Part shown: one piece after another, positions 7,869-16,315 of the stretch
How positions within the stretch are numbered: the first letter of the stretch is position 1
Layout: every line of letters starts with the position of its first letter
NCBI GenBank assembly: GCA_937874695.1
Contig: CALNAJ010000018.1
Location: forward strand, 62,001 to 126,000
From: an uncultured Lactobacillus sp.
GTDB taxonomy: Bacteria; Bacillota; Bacilli; Lactobacillales; Lactobacillaceae
Length of the DNA stretch: 64,000 nt
Direction of reading: 5' to 3'
Position numbers and translations under genes: made by a program
Notes under the pieces: generated by a model
Databases searched by the model: none
Told to the model about the DNA's origin: nothing
Seen by the model: only the letters and a program-made list of their open reading frames with translations

Positions 7869-9211
7869 TGACAAAGAATACAACTCCCCGCGCTCTGGCC
7901 GTAGAAGCACTGACACGTGTGGCCAACGGGGCTTACTCAAACTTACAATTGGAAACAACTTTAGAGAGTCACAACTTAAGCGACGTTGACCGCCGTTTCG
8001 TGACTAACTTGGTCTATGGGACCATCCAACATCAATTAACGTTGGAATACTATTTGGAAGGCTTCGTAAAGCCTAACCAGAAGGTCTTACCTTGGGTCAA
8101 AATGACGCTATTGGTGGCCTTGTATCAAGGACTCTACTTGGACCGTGTACCGAAGCGGGCCATCTTTAACGAAGCCATTCAGTTGGCCAAAGATCGGGGC
8201 CACGAAGGGATTCGGCGCTTTGTGACCGGTGTCTTGCATGCCATGGATCGTCAAGGGTTGCCTGACGTCAACGAGATCAAGGATCCCGTGAAGCGGTTGA
8301 GCCTGACGTACTCCGTGCCTGAATGGTTGGTTACGGCAATTCAAAAGCAGGTCGGCGATGATAAGGCCGTCAGCATTTTAGAAACCATCAATCAACCAGC
8401 CGCACAATCCGTTCGGGTCAACACGGCAGTTGCCACGGTCGAAGAAGTCGAACAATCCTTGGTTGCCCAAGGCTACACGGTGACGCCTAGTATCGTTGCC
8501 GGCAACGCCTTTCGTTTGACCGATAAGGCAGCCAACCAAAGCAATGTGTTTGAAACCGGCGAGCTGACGATTCAAGATGAGAGTGCGATGTTACCCGTTG
8601 AAGCCTTACAGGTCCGTCCCGGCGATCAAGTGCTGGACGCTTGTGCCGCACCCGGTGGGAAGACCACGCAGATTGCTGCGTTGCTCGACGCCCATTCCGG
8701 TGGGAAGGTCACAGCACTTGATTTGCACGCCAAGAAGGTTAAGCTGATCGAAAAGAACGCGAACCGGATGCACGTGAGCGACCGGGTTGATGCCGTGGCG
8801 CTCGATGCCCGGAACATCAATGACGAGTTCCCTAAGAAGGAATTCGACCGGATCTTAGTCGACGCGCCTTGTTCTGGATTGGGTCTGATCCGGCGGAAAC
8901 CAGAAATCCGTTACGAAAAGACACCACAAGACATTCAACAATTACAAAAGGTACAATTGGGCATTCTGGACGCCGTGAGCGAAAAGCTTAAGCCTAACGG
9001 CATTCTGGTCTACAGTACCTGCACGATTTTGGATACGGAAAACGCGGACGTCGCTGCCAAGTTCTTGGAAGCCCATCCCGACTTCGAATCCGTTCGTGTA
9101 GAGACGCAATTAAAGGTCAAGGATGACCGGAGCACGGACACGTTAGCCATCTATCCGGATGATTTTGATTCGGATGGTTTCTTCGTGAGTGCATTTCGTA
9201 AGAAAAAGTAG
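7868..9211 (+). CDS. rsmB: 16S rRNA m5C967 methyltransferase
   Basis: 447 residues, the known length of RsmB (Sun). It methylates C967 of 16S rRNA with S-adenosylmethionine. The N-terminal NusB-like RNA-binding domain covers about residues 1-130. The methyltransferase domain has the SAM motif LDACAAPGGKTTQIAALL (about 257-274), VDAPCSGLGLIRRKPEIR with the first catalytic-site cysteine, and YSTCTI with the second. The start overlaps the fmt stop by one base. Confidence 0.96.
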   Translation: MTKNTTPRALAVEALTRVANGAYSNLQLETTLESHNLSDVDRRFVTNLVYGTIQHQLTLEYYLEGFVKPNQKVLPWVKMTLLVALYQGLYLDRVPKRAIFNEAIQLAKDRGHEGIRRFVTGVLHAMDRQGLPDVNEIKDPVKRLSLTYSVPEWLVTAIQKQVGDDKAVSILETINQPAAQSVRVNTAVATVEEVEQSLVAQGYTVTPSIVAGNAFRLTDKAANQSNVFETGELTIQDESAMLPVEALQVRPGDQVLDACAAPGGKTTQIAALLDAHSGGKVTALDLHAKKVKLIEKNANRMHVSDRVDAVALDARNINDEFPKKEFDRILVDAPCSGLGLIRRKPEIRYEKTPQDIQQLQKVQLGILDAVSEKLKPNGILVYSTCTILDTENADVAAKFLEAHPDFESVRVETQLKVKDDRSTDTLAIYPDDFDSDGFFVSAFRKKK

Positions 9212-9223
9212 GGGTGACGGGCA

Positions 9224-9967
9224 ATGAAAGTGGCATACCGAACGTCGATCGGCAAGCAACGCAATGATAATGAAGATTACGTGGATGTTTACACGAACCT
9301 GGCGGGACAACATCTCGCCATTATCGCTGATGGCATTGGTGGTCATCAGGGAGGCGACGTGGCGAGTGCCATGGCCGTTTCCCACCTGGGTCACGAGTTT
9401 GAACAGACTGACCTGACCACGCCAGCTGCGGCGCGTACTTGGATCACCGGGGAAATCACCGCGGAGAACCAGTCGATCATTGATAAATCCAATCAGTTTG
9501 CCGACCTGAACGGCATGGGCACGACCCTCGTTGCCGCGCTCTACTTTACGGAAGAAGTCGTCATTGCTAGTATTGGGGACTCACGGGCTTATCTGTTGCG
9601 TGACCGTCAATTTCGCCAGCTGACCGAGGATCATTCCCTGGTCAATGAGCTGGTTAAACGCGGCGAGATCACGAAGCAAGCCGCCCAGCATCATCCCCAA
9701 AAGAATGTCATCATTCGTTCGCTAGGAATCTCGACCGATGCGCGTTTTGACCTCAAGACTTACCCGCTCGTGACCGGCGATCAGCTGTTGCTGTGTACGG
9801 ACGGGCTGACTAACATGGTCTCTGATGAAGAGATTCAAGCGGTCCTGCTGAGTGACCGAACCACCGCGGAGAAGTGTGACCGGCTGATTGAGATGGCCAA
9901 CGCTGCTGGTGGTTTGGATAACATCACTGTCTTGATTATCGCCAACCACGATGGGGAGGTGAGCTGA
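9224..9967 (+). CDS. stp: PP2C-type Ser/Thr protein phosphatase
   Basis: 247 residues; the cognate phosphatase (PrpC/Stp1) for the PASTA kinase encoded next door. It is a Mn2+/Mg2+-dependent PPM enzyme. Motifs in order: N-terminal RTSIGKQRNDNEDY, the metal-binding DGIGGHQGGDVAS, GMGTTLVAALY, SIGDSRAYLLRD, TEDHSLVNELV, and LLLCTDGLTNMVSDEEI with GGLDNITVLII near the C-terminus. The ATG follows GGGGTGACGGGC. Its TGA overlaps the prkC start (TGATG), the typical phosphatase-kinase coupling of Firmicutes. Confidence 0.96.
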   Translation: MKVAYRTSIGKQRNDNEDYVDVYTNLAGQHLAIIADGIGGHQGGDVASAMAVSHLGHEFEQTDLTTPAAARTWITGEITAENQSIIDKSNQFADLNGMGTTLVAALYFTEEVVIASIGDSRAYLLRDRQFRQLTEDHSLVNELVKRGEITKQAAQHHPQKNVIIRSLGISTDARFDLKTYPLVTGDQLLLCTDGLTNMVSDEEIQAVLLSDRTTAEKCDRLIEMANAAGGLDNITVLIIANHDGEVS

Positions 9968-12009
9968 TGCGCACGGGTTACACGTTAAACGGCCGTTACC
10001 GCATCATTCGCTCCCTGGGTGAAGGCGGCATGGCCAACGTTTACTTGGCACATGACTTGATCTTGGACCGTGACGTTTCCGTCAAACTTTTACGGTTGGA
10101 CTTGCGCGATGACCCCGGCACCGTTCGGCGGTTCCAGCGTGAAGCTCTCGCCGCCACGGAGCTAGTCAATGATAATATCGTCCAGGTCTACGATGTCGGG
10201 GAAGAAAACGGCATGCAGTACCTGGTCATGGAGTACGTGGAAGGGACCGACCTCAAGGCCTATATCAAGAAACATTTTCCAATTGCGTATCAGGAAGTTA
10301 TTCAGATCATGGAACAGATTCTCAATGCCGTGAAGACGGCACATGAGCACAACATTATTCACCGTGACCTCAAACCGCAAAATATCCTGATCGATGAAAA
10401 TCGAGTCGCTAAGATTACCGACTTCGGAATCGCCGTGGCCCTGTCCGAACACAGCCTTACGCAGACCAATACGGTGCTGGGTTCGGTTCACTACCTGTCG
10501 CCTGAACAGGCGCGTGGGGGAATGGCGACCAAGCAATCCGACATCTATTCGCTGGGAATCATTCTCTACGAATTACTGACGGGAACGGTGCCCTTCGAGG
10601 GTGAAACCGCCGTATCCATCGCGTTGAAGCATTTCCAATCGGAGATTCCGTCGGTCAGAGACATCGACCCGCGGATTCCACAAGCATTGGAAAACGTGGT
10701 GTTGAAGGCCACATCGAAGCGACCAGCCGACCGTTACACTGATGTGGCGAGTATGGCGGATGATCTGGCCACGTCGTTATCACCTAAGCGAGCCGGTGAG
10801 CTACGGTTCAGACCGGCGGAAAATGACGACGGTGAGACCAAGGTCCTACCAGCCAGCGCGCTGAGTGCGGCGGCAGTGCCTCACGCTATTGCCAAGCCAA
10901 TTGGTGAGGAGACGGCGGAGGCGGCCACCAAAGATGCAACAGCGGCCGATGATCAGTCGACGGGGAAGAAGAAACGTAAGAAGTATCGGCATCCTCGCCG
11001 GCGGAAATTCCTGATTGCGGGCGGCATTATCCTCCTGATCATTTTGGGAATTTTCATTGGCATGGCGCTTTTCCGACCACAGATGACCAACGTACCAAAC
11101 GTGGTCGGCGACAAGGAGGCGGCTGCGCGTAGTGCACTGGTTACCGCCAAACTTAAGGTGGGTACCGTACACAAGACATCGAGTGCTACCGTAAAGCTTC
11201 ATCGAGTCGCACGAACGGAACCACGCTCCGGGACCCAGTTGAAGCAAAATACGGTGGTTGACCTGTGGATCAGTACCGGACCAAAGCGCTATAAAGTTGA
11301 TGACTATCAGGGCGATTCGTATGCTAGTACGGCTGCCAAGCTGGAAGCGTTGGGCTTTACGGTGCACCGGGAATCGGTGCACTCGACCAGCGTTCCTGCC
11401 GGTAAGATCATGCAGCAGAGCGTCTTAGCTGGAAAGAGTGTGGTGCCAAGTAAGACCGACATTACCTTCACGGTCTCTACGGGGTCAGAAACGGTCACGT
11501 TGGCCGACCTGACCAACAAGACTAAACGGCAAGCTCAGAGCTACGCCACGAACCATAACCTGAACCTTGCCTTCCAATACGCTTACTCGAGCGATGTGGA
11601 TAAGGGCCGCATCATTCGGCAATCGCCGGGTGAGGGTGCCGTTGTCCAGGAAGGTGATGAGATCACCCTGACTGTGTCGCGAGGTGCACAGAGTGAGAGT
11701 AGTTCCAGCGTCGATGAGTTCAGTGTGAACGTTAAGATTCCGTTCGACAGTGGCTCGACAGATGATGAGAGCGAAGGCGCTGACGATGACTCAAGCAGTG
11801 CCTCGTCCAGCAGTAGTAACAGTAACCTGGTTCAGATTTACTTGAAGGATCAGGACCACTCGTTAAGCTCGATTTACAAACAAATGACGATCACGGCGGA
11901 TACAACCGTCACGTTGCCATTCGCGGTAGCATCGGGCAAATCAGGGGCCTACAAGGTCGTCAGAGACGGCCATGTGGTCGCTTCAGATAATCACGTCTCG
12001 AAAAATTAG
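9967..12009 (+). CDS. prkC: PASTA-domain Ser/Thr protein kinase
   Basis: 680 residues. Membrane kinase that senses muropeptides or lipid II and phosphorylates cell-wall, division and translation targets. The cytoplasmic kinase domain (about 10-270) shows the glycine loop LGEGGMANVYLA, catalytic HRDLKPQNIL and metal-binding TDFGIAV. A basic stretch (KKKRKKYRHPRRRK) precedes one transmembrane helix (FLIAGGIILLIILGIFIGMA, about 350-370). Three extracellular PASTA repeats follow (starting NVPNVVGD, KVDDYQGD and TLADLTNK), then a Ser-rich linker and a short C-terminal beta-type domain of about 80 residues. It is coupled to stp by an overlapping stop/start. Confidence 0.96.
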   Translation: MRTGYTLNGRYRIIRSLGEGGMANVYLAHDLILDRDVSVKLLRLDLRDDPGTVRRFQREALAATELVNDNIVQVYDVGEENGMQYLVMEYVEGTDLKAYIKKHFPIAYQEVIQIMEQILNAVKTAHEHNIIHRDLKPQNILIDENRVAKITDFGIAVALSEHSLTQTNTVLGSVHYLSPEQARGGMATKQSDIYSLGIILYELLTGTVPFEGETAVSIALKHFQSEIPSVRDIDPRIPQALENVVLKATSKRPADRYTDVASMADDLATSLSPKRAGELRFRPAENDDGETKVLPASALSAAAVPHAIAKPIGEETAEAATKDATAADDQSTGKKKRKKYRHPRRRKFLIAGGIILLIILGIFIGMALFRPQMTNVPNVVGDKEAAARSALVTAKLKVGTVHKTSSATVKLHRVARTEPRSGTQLKQNTVVDLWISTGPKRYKVDDYQGDSYASTAAKLEALGFTVHRESVHSTSVPAGKIMQQSVLAGKSVVPSKTDITFTVSTGSETVTLADLTNKTKRQAQSYATNHNLNLAFQYAYSSDVDKGRIIRQSPGEGAVVQEGDEITLTVSRGAQSESSSSVDEFSVNVKIPFDSGSTDDESEGADDDSSSASSSSSNSNLVQIYLKDQDHSLSSIYKQMTITADTTVTLPFAVASGKSGAYKVVRDGHVVASDNHVSKN

Positions 12010-12030
12010 GGAAAAAGCCTGCATTTATAG

Positions 12031-12067
12031 CTCAGTTCTTTTATAATAATAAAGGACTGAGTTTTTT
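12031..12067 (+). terminator. Terminator after prkC
   Basis: CTCAGTTCTTTTAT pairs with ATAAAGGACTGAG and is followed by TTTTTT. It ends the fmt-rsmB-stp-prkC transcript. Confidence 0.85.
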
Positions 12068-12195
12068 GTTATCAAATTTTCAAAAAAAGCGGGCAAAGGG
12101 AATCCTTGCGACTGGTTACCCGCTGGATGTGTAATTGATTTCGCAGATTACAGCGGCTGGCCGGTTTATCTTGCATTTTGTACGGTAAACCAGTG

Positions 12196-12377
12196 TCAGC
12201 CGTGAGGGCGGTGAAAATAGGCTCAGCCGTGGGAATTATCTAAGCGGTTTACCGCTTAGATAATTGGTGGCTTTGAAACTCGATTCTCAGAGGTTCAAAG
12301 GCAAGTCCGGAGACCGCACTGTGGCTCCGGGCGTCCGCCCACCGCGTCCCGGCCTATTTTCACCGCCCGGTAAGGCG
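12196..12377 (+). repeat. Structured intergenic element, family 2 (intact copy)
   Basis: About 182 bp. A perfect 17-bp outer stem (GGGCGGTGAAAATAGGC at 12206-12222 with its complement at 12352-12368) encloses TCAGCCGTGGG, a long hairpin (AATTATCTAAGCGGT with its complement), a second hairpin (CTTTGAA..TTCAAAG) and a third (CCGGAG..CTCCGG), then GTCCGCCCACCGCGTCCC. It ends CGGTAAGGCG. The copy at 40018-40203 has the same layout, with the outer stem and hairpins 1 and 3 rewritten on both strands. It sits between the prkC terminator and rsgA, probably within or near the rsgA leader. Confidence 0.85.
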
Positions 12378-12445
12378 AAATGATCACCAGATTTAAAAGT
12401 ACCAAATGCAAGGGAACATTGGAAAAAAGAATAAGGAGGTGCTGC

Positions 12446-13342
12446 ATGTCAGAGGGACAAATTCGTCAATCACTGAGCGGCTTTTACGACGTTTTCAGTG
12501 ACGGCGAGATGTATCGAACCCGTGCACGCGGAAATTTCCGGAAACGGCGAATTACACCGCTTGTTGGGGATCGCGTACAGTTTGAAAGCTCATCACCCAA
12601 GGAAGGGTATATTTTAGAGATTCTTCCCCGGGATAACGCATTGACCCGGCCACCAGTGGCTAACATCGATCAGGGTGTCGTCGTGACGGCGGTAGCGTCG
12701 CCCGAATTTTCCACGAACTTACTGGACCGGCAGTTGATTGCCCTAGAGATCAGTAACATCACGCCAGTCATCTACTTCACCAAGACCGACTTGATTCCCG
12801 ATGAACGTTATCAGGAATTCGAGTCGTTGGCGGCGGGGTATCGGCAGATCGGTTACGATGTCTGCCTGACCCGTGAACCGTTTGCGGAGAGTGGCTTGGA
12901 CGAGTTACGAGGCTTATTAGCCGACAAGGTCACGGTCATTATGGGCCAGACCGGTGCCGGCAAGTCAACGTTGCTGAACCACATTTCACCGGACCTGACG
13001 TTAGCGACCGGCGAGATCTCTACGGCCTTGAATCGGGGGAAACATACGACTCGGAAGGTCAGCCTGATGCCCGTTGCGGGTGGTCTAGTGGCAGATACGC
13101 CAGGTTTCTCATCCTATGATACGTTGACCATTGGTTACCGCGAGTTGGGGCAATACTTCCCTGAGTTCGCGTTGGCCTCACGCGAGTGTCGGTTCCGCGG
13201 GTGTGTCCATCTGAACGAGCCCGGTTGTGCGGTCAAAGACGGCATTGAAGCCGGTAAGTTCATGCAGAGTCGTTATGACACGTATCTGCAATTACTCACG
13301 TTGTTAAAGAATCAAAAACCTGTTTACAATAAAAAGAAATGA
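12446..13342 (+). CDS. rsgA: Ribosome small-subunit-dependent GTPase A
   Basis: 298 residues. RsgA (YloQ) is a circularly permuted GTPase that helps late maturation of the 30S subunit. It has an N-terminal OB fold, then the permuted G motifs: FTKTDLI (G4) first, GQTGAGKSTLLN (P-loop, G1) and later VADTPGFSSY (G3). The C-terminal zinc-binding segment is CRFRGCVHLNEPGC. I start it at the ATG with AAGGAGGTG five bases upstream; the frame is open for 22 codons further but has no ribosome-binding site there. rpe follows after 12 bp. Confidence 0.96.
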   Translation: MSEGQIRQSLSGFYDVFSDGEMYRTRARGNFRKRRITPLVGDRVQFESSSPKEGYILEILPRDNALTRPPVANIDQGVVVTAVASPEFSTNLLDRQLIALEISNITPVIYFTKTDLIPDERYQEFESLAAGYRQIGYDVCLTREPFAESGLDELRGLLADKVTVIMGQTGAGKSTLLNHISPDLTLATGEISTALNRGKHTTRKVSLMPVAGGLVADTPGFSSYDTLTIGYRELGQYFPEFALASRECRFRGCVHLNEPGCAVKDGIEAGKFMQSRYDTYLQLLTLLKNQKPVYNKKK

Positions 13343-13354
13343 GGAATAGAATTT

Positions 13355-14008
13355 ATGATTAAAGTAGCGCCATCAATCTTAAGTGCAGATTACATCAATT
13401 TACAACCCGATATCGAAATGGTCGACAAGGCCGGTGCCGAAGTTTTACACATCGACATCATGGACGGTAATTTCGTCCCAGCATTGTCTTACGGTCCCGG
13501 TTGGGTCAAGGCTATTCGTCCAATTACGAAGATGGTCTTAGACGTGCACATGATGGTTCAAAACCCAGAACGTTACGTTGACGACTTTGCCAAGGCCGGC
13601 GCTGATATCATCGGGGTCCACGTCGAAGCAACGCCACACATTCACCGGGCCTTACAAATGATTCAAAACGCCGGCGTTACCCCAGAAGTTGTCATCAACC
13701 CTGGGACGCCCGTTTCCGCTATCGAACCCGTCTTAGACATGGTCGGCCAAGTTCTCGTGATGACGGTCAACCCTGGCTTTGGTGGTCAGAAGTTCTTACA
13801 CAGCACGGTTGAAAAGATCGCCCAACTCGATGCCATCAAGAAGGCTAAGGGTTACGACTTTGATATCGAAGTTGACGGTGGGGTCAATGACAAGACGGTC
13901 GTTGACTGTGCCAATGCTGGGGCAACGGTTGCCGTAGCTGGGTCTTATGTTTTCAACGCCGATGACCCGGTTGCGCGCATCAATGCCTTGAAAGCAGCGA
14001 CGAAATAG
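13355..14008 (+). CDS. rpe: Ribulose-phosphate 3-epimerase
   Basis: 217 residues, a TIM barrel that interconverts ribulose 5-phosphate and xylulose 5-phosphate; in a phosphoketolase-using lactobacillus this is a central step. Motifs: KVAPSILSADY at the N-terminus, LHIDIMDGNFVPALSYGP with metal and catalytic residues, LDVHMMVQNPERYV, VMTVNPGFGGQKF, and IEVDGGVNDKT. It lies in an rsgA-rpe-thiN operon; its stop overlaps the GTG start of thiN (TAGTG). Confidence 0.97.
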   Translation: MIKVAPSILSADYINLQPDIEMVDKAGAEVLHIDIMDGNFVPALSYGPGWVKAIRPITKMVLDVHMMVQNPERYVDDFAKAGADIIGVHVEATPHIHRALQMIQNAGVTPEVVINPGTPVSAIEPVLDMVGQVLVMTVNPGFGGQKFLHSTVEKIAQLDAIKKAKGYDFDIEVDGGVNDKTVVDCANAGATVAVAGSYVFNADDPVARINALKAATK

Positions 14009-14685
14009 TGCCACGGGGCGGAACGTTCAATCTCCTCGTGGGTGGGCCCAAGGCTGAATGGCCGGACGACCTGCGTGCACGGAAAATTGACGGCTCCTGG
14101 ATTGGCGTTGATCGGGGGACGTTACGGTTAATCGATCAGAATATTCAGCCGGTGGCCGCGATTGGCGACTTTGATTCCTTACAAGCACCAGAACTCCAAC
14201 GGGTTCGGCGCAATGTGAAGGATATTCGTCAGTCACAGCCAGAAAAGGACTACACGGACACCCAGCTCGCCGTTTCGGTCGCGTTAAACGACTACGGTGC
14301 CGATAAAATCGACATCTATGGCGCAACGGGTGGTCGGTTAGACCATTTCCTAGCAAACCTCTTTATCGTGCTCCAGCCGGAGTATAAGCGGTATGCCAGC
14401 CGAATTCGATTGATTGACAAACAGAATACGATTTCGTTTTATTTGCCGGGGCATTACACGGTGGAGAAGGAGGCCGACAAGAACTATCTGGCCTTCATTC
14501 CACTGACGCCCATTGACCATTTGAGTCTGACTAATGAAAAATACCAACTCCACAACGAGCCAATTCCGTACCCAATTTCTTTCGCTAGCAATGAGTTTGT
14601 GGGCGGATCGGGCGAGTTCCAATTCGACACAGGCCTCTTGTGTGTCATCCAAAGCTGCGACACCTATGAGGCGCGGCACGAGTAA
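14008..14685 (+). CDS. thiN: Thiamine pyrophosphokinase
   Basis: 225 residues. It converts thiamine to thiamine pyrophosphate in one ATP-dependent step, salvaging imported thiamine. Motifs: FNLLVGGPKAEWP, IGVDRGTLRL, AAIGDFDSL with the acidic metal-binding residues, QPEKDYTDTQLAV, and IYGATGGRLDHFLANL. The GTG start overlaps the rpe stop. Phosphoketolase and transketolase, which act on the product of Rpe, need TPP, a plausible reason for the pairing. Confidence 0.93.
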   Translation: MPRGGTFNLLVGGPKAEWPDDLRARKIDGSWIGVDRGTLRLIDQNIQPVAAIGDFDSLQAPELQRVRRNVKDIRQSQPEKDYTDTQLAVSVALNDYGADKIDIYGATGGRLDHFLANLFIVLQPEYKRYASRIRLIDKQNTISFYLPGHYTVEKEADKNYLAFIPLTPIDHLSLTNEKYQLHNEPIPYPISFASNEFVGGSGEFQFDTGLLCVIQSCDTYEARHE

Positions 14686-14709
14686 CTTGTTTTAAGGCAG
14701 ACTGGTTTT

Positions 14710-14900
14710 GTCGCCTGCGGCTGCCAGGATTGCGCCTGCTGTGGGGACCGGCAAGAGCCTGAGAAGCGGTCTCTTGTCTCGGCTTTAAGCCGTGAAATTC
14801 GCACGACTTAAAGCTCGTCCCATGGTGTAAAACCGGGAAGAACCAAGCGCCCGGTTTAACACCATCGTCACGGCCGGCTCCATCCTGGCCTCCTCCGGCT
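14710..14900 (+). repeat. Structured intergenic element, family 1 (copy A)
   Basis: Layout: GTCGCCTGCGGCTG, stem CCAGGAT with a 3-nt internal loop and GCC, then the conserved CTGCTGTGGGGACCG. Next come a hairpin GCAAGAG..CTCTTGT, a hairpin CTTTAAG..CTTAAAG, CGTCCC, a long hairpin (ATGGTGT and ACCGGG pairing with CCCGGT and ACACCAT), and finally GGC, 3 nt, ATCCTGG closing the outer stem. CCTCCTCCGGCT marks the right end. The three other copies keep the layout with different, still complementary stems. It lies just after thiN. Confidence 0.83.
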
Positions 14901-15012
14901 CACCATTACTGGAATTGCGCCGTTATTCGTTAGGCTTCATGGGTTGTCGCCAAGTGTGGTAGATTTTATGCCATGTTGGCGCTTGTGAAGACTAAACCTT
15001 ATAATTTGTGAT

Positions 15013-15055
15013 AATCGTCGTCCGCCAGATTTTTCTGGCAGGTGACGATTTTTTT
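15013..15055 (+). terminator. Terminator of rsgA-rpe-thiN
   Basis: AATCGTC and CCGCCAGA pair with TCTGGC-GG and GACGATT across a small loop, followed by TTTTTTT. It lies 330 bp after thiN, beyond the family 1 element, so that element is probably in the 3' part of the operon transcript. Confidence 0.75.
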
Positions 15056-15198
15056 GCGGATGATTTCGTTGGAAAGACATCCTATACTTATTACTAATGC
15101 AAAAATCGCAGAATCTGTCTCATGTTTTTGACTGAATAAATTAAATTTTCTGAGTTTAGGACTGGTTTTTGTGCAGTGACAGGGGGTCAAAGGGCAAA

Positions 15199-15264
15199 AA
15201 AATAGCGTCAAATTTCGAAGCAAATCACCAATTTTAGTGATTGCCGGAAACTTGACACTATTTG
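15199..15264. repeat. Long imperfect inverted repeat between thiN and rpmB
   Basis: AAATAGCGTCAAATTTC on the left is complementary to GAAACTTGACACTATTT on the right with two mismatches; the intervening bases hold a second nested stem (AATCAC with GTGATT). This gives a hairpin of about 65 nt without a T-run, so not an ordinary terminator. The surrounding 15056-15430 is AT-rich and holds no credible gene. Confidence 0.55.
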
Positions 15265-15430
15265 CCGTAGCCGATAAAAAAATTGTAAGAAGATATTTGA
15301 AAAAGGTTAAGGTTCGGGACATTCTAATGAAAATTGGTGTCCATAACTTTCATATTTTTAAAGTGAGTGTCAGCCGTCATGTTTGGATTTTCACAACAAA
15401 CAAAAATTTGAAAGTGACGTCGAAGATACG

Positions 15431-15470
15431 AAAAAAGCGAGGGGCACAGGTGAAACCTGCACTCCTCGCT
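15431..15470 (-). terminator. Terminator of rpmB
   Basis: On the minus strand AGCGAGGAGTGCAGGT pairs with ACCTGTGCCCCTCGCT (one bulge) and is followed by TTTTTT. It lies 25 bp after the rpmB stop codon. Confidence 0.85.
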
Positions 15471-15495
15471 AATCCGTTTAACCGTGTCCGTTTAA

Positions 15496-15681
15496 CTAAA
15501 CACGGGTTACCTTACCTGATTTCAAGGTCCGAGCAGAAATCCAGACCTTCTTTGGCTTACCGTCCACTAAGATGCGAACCTTTTGTAAGTTCGGCTTCCA
15601 AGCGCGACGACTTGAATTCAAAGCGTGAGAACGCTTGTTACCGAAGCGCGTCCGCTTGCCGTTGATAAAATCCTTTGCCAT
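15496..15681 (-). CDS. rpmB: 50S ribosomal protein L28
   Basis: 61 residues, of the short cysteine-free type common in lactobacilli. It has the GKRTRFGNKRSHALNSSRRAWKPNLQ signature spread over residues 8-33, then VRILVDGKPKKVWISARTLKSGKV. A GGAGGG ribosome-binding site precedes the ATG. It is transcribed alone, divergent from yloU-fakA, the arrangement also seen in Bacillus. Confidence 0.97.
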   Translation of the reverse strand: MAKDFINGKRTRFGNKRSHALNSSRRAWKPNLQKVRILVDGKPKKVWISARTLKSGKVTRV

Positions 15682-15920
15682 GGCGTAAACCCTCCTTTGT
15701 TAATTCATTCATTACTTTTATAAAAAAGCAGTGCTTTTTACTCACCTGACTAATTTACCATACTCTTTTGCGGAACGCAATGGTTTCTTTCAAGGAAATC
15801 TACTTGACACCTATTTCCCCTCATAACGTGCTTTTCAGTCATCCTATTTCTATTTTCGGCGTGGTTGTGGTAAGATTAATTTCTGTTAAGATTGTATATC
15901 CAGATAAGGAGGCTATTTCC

Positions 15921-16283
15921 ATGGCCGTAAAGATTAAGACTCAATACGGAACAATTGATATTACCAATGAAGTGATTGCGACCGTTGTTGGGGGTGCCGC
16001 GACTGATAATTATGGTGTCGTGGGCATGGCAAGCAAAAATCAGATTCGAGACAATGTAAATGATATCTTACGGCGGGAGAACTATGCCCGCGGTGTGGTC
16101 GTTCGCCAAGAAGAAAATGGCGTGGCCATTGATGTTTACGTGATCGTTAGCTACGGAACTAAGATTTCCGAAGTTTCACGTAACGTCCAATCTAAAGTCA
16201 AATATAACCTGGAAACGATGCTGGGGGTTACTGCAAACTCAGTAAACGTCATTGTTCAAGGGGTGCGGGTGTTGGCTGATTAG
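15921..16283 (+). CDS. yloU: Asp23/Gls24-family envelope-stress protein
   Basis: 120 residues. Asp23 family, related to the membrane-associated alkaline-shock protein; this short YloU form is almost always encoded next to the DAK-domain protein that follows. Features: IKTQYGTIDITNEVIATVVGGAA, YGVVGMA, and VDVYVIVSYGTKISEVSRNVQSKVKYNLE. I start it at the ATG preceded by AAGGAGGC; the frame is open further upstream but without a ribosome-binding site. Role of the short form: unknown, presumed envelope-related. Confidence 0.9.
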   Translation: MAVKIKTQYGTIDITNEVIATVVGGAATDNYGVVGMASKNQIRDNVNDILRRENYARGVVVRQEENGVAIDVYVIVSYGTKISEVSRNVQSKVKYNLETMLGVTANSVNVIVQGVRVLAD

Positions 16284-16315
16284 CCAGACGTACTGAAATC
16301 AAGGAGGATACTTAG

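Noticed and set aside
14999..15665. Two overlapping frames (minus 14999-15322, plus 15237-15665)
   Set aside because: AT-rich, no ribosome-binding sites, one runs antisense through rpmB and its terminator, and both cover terminators or the long hairpin.
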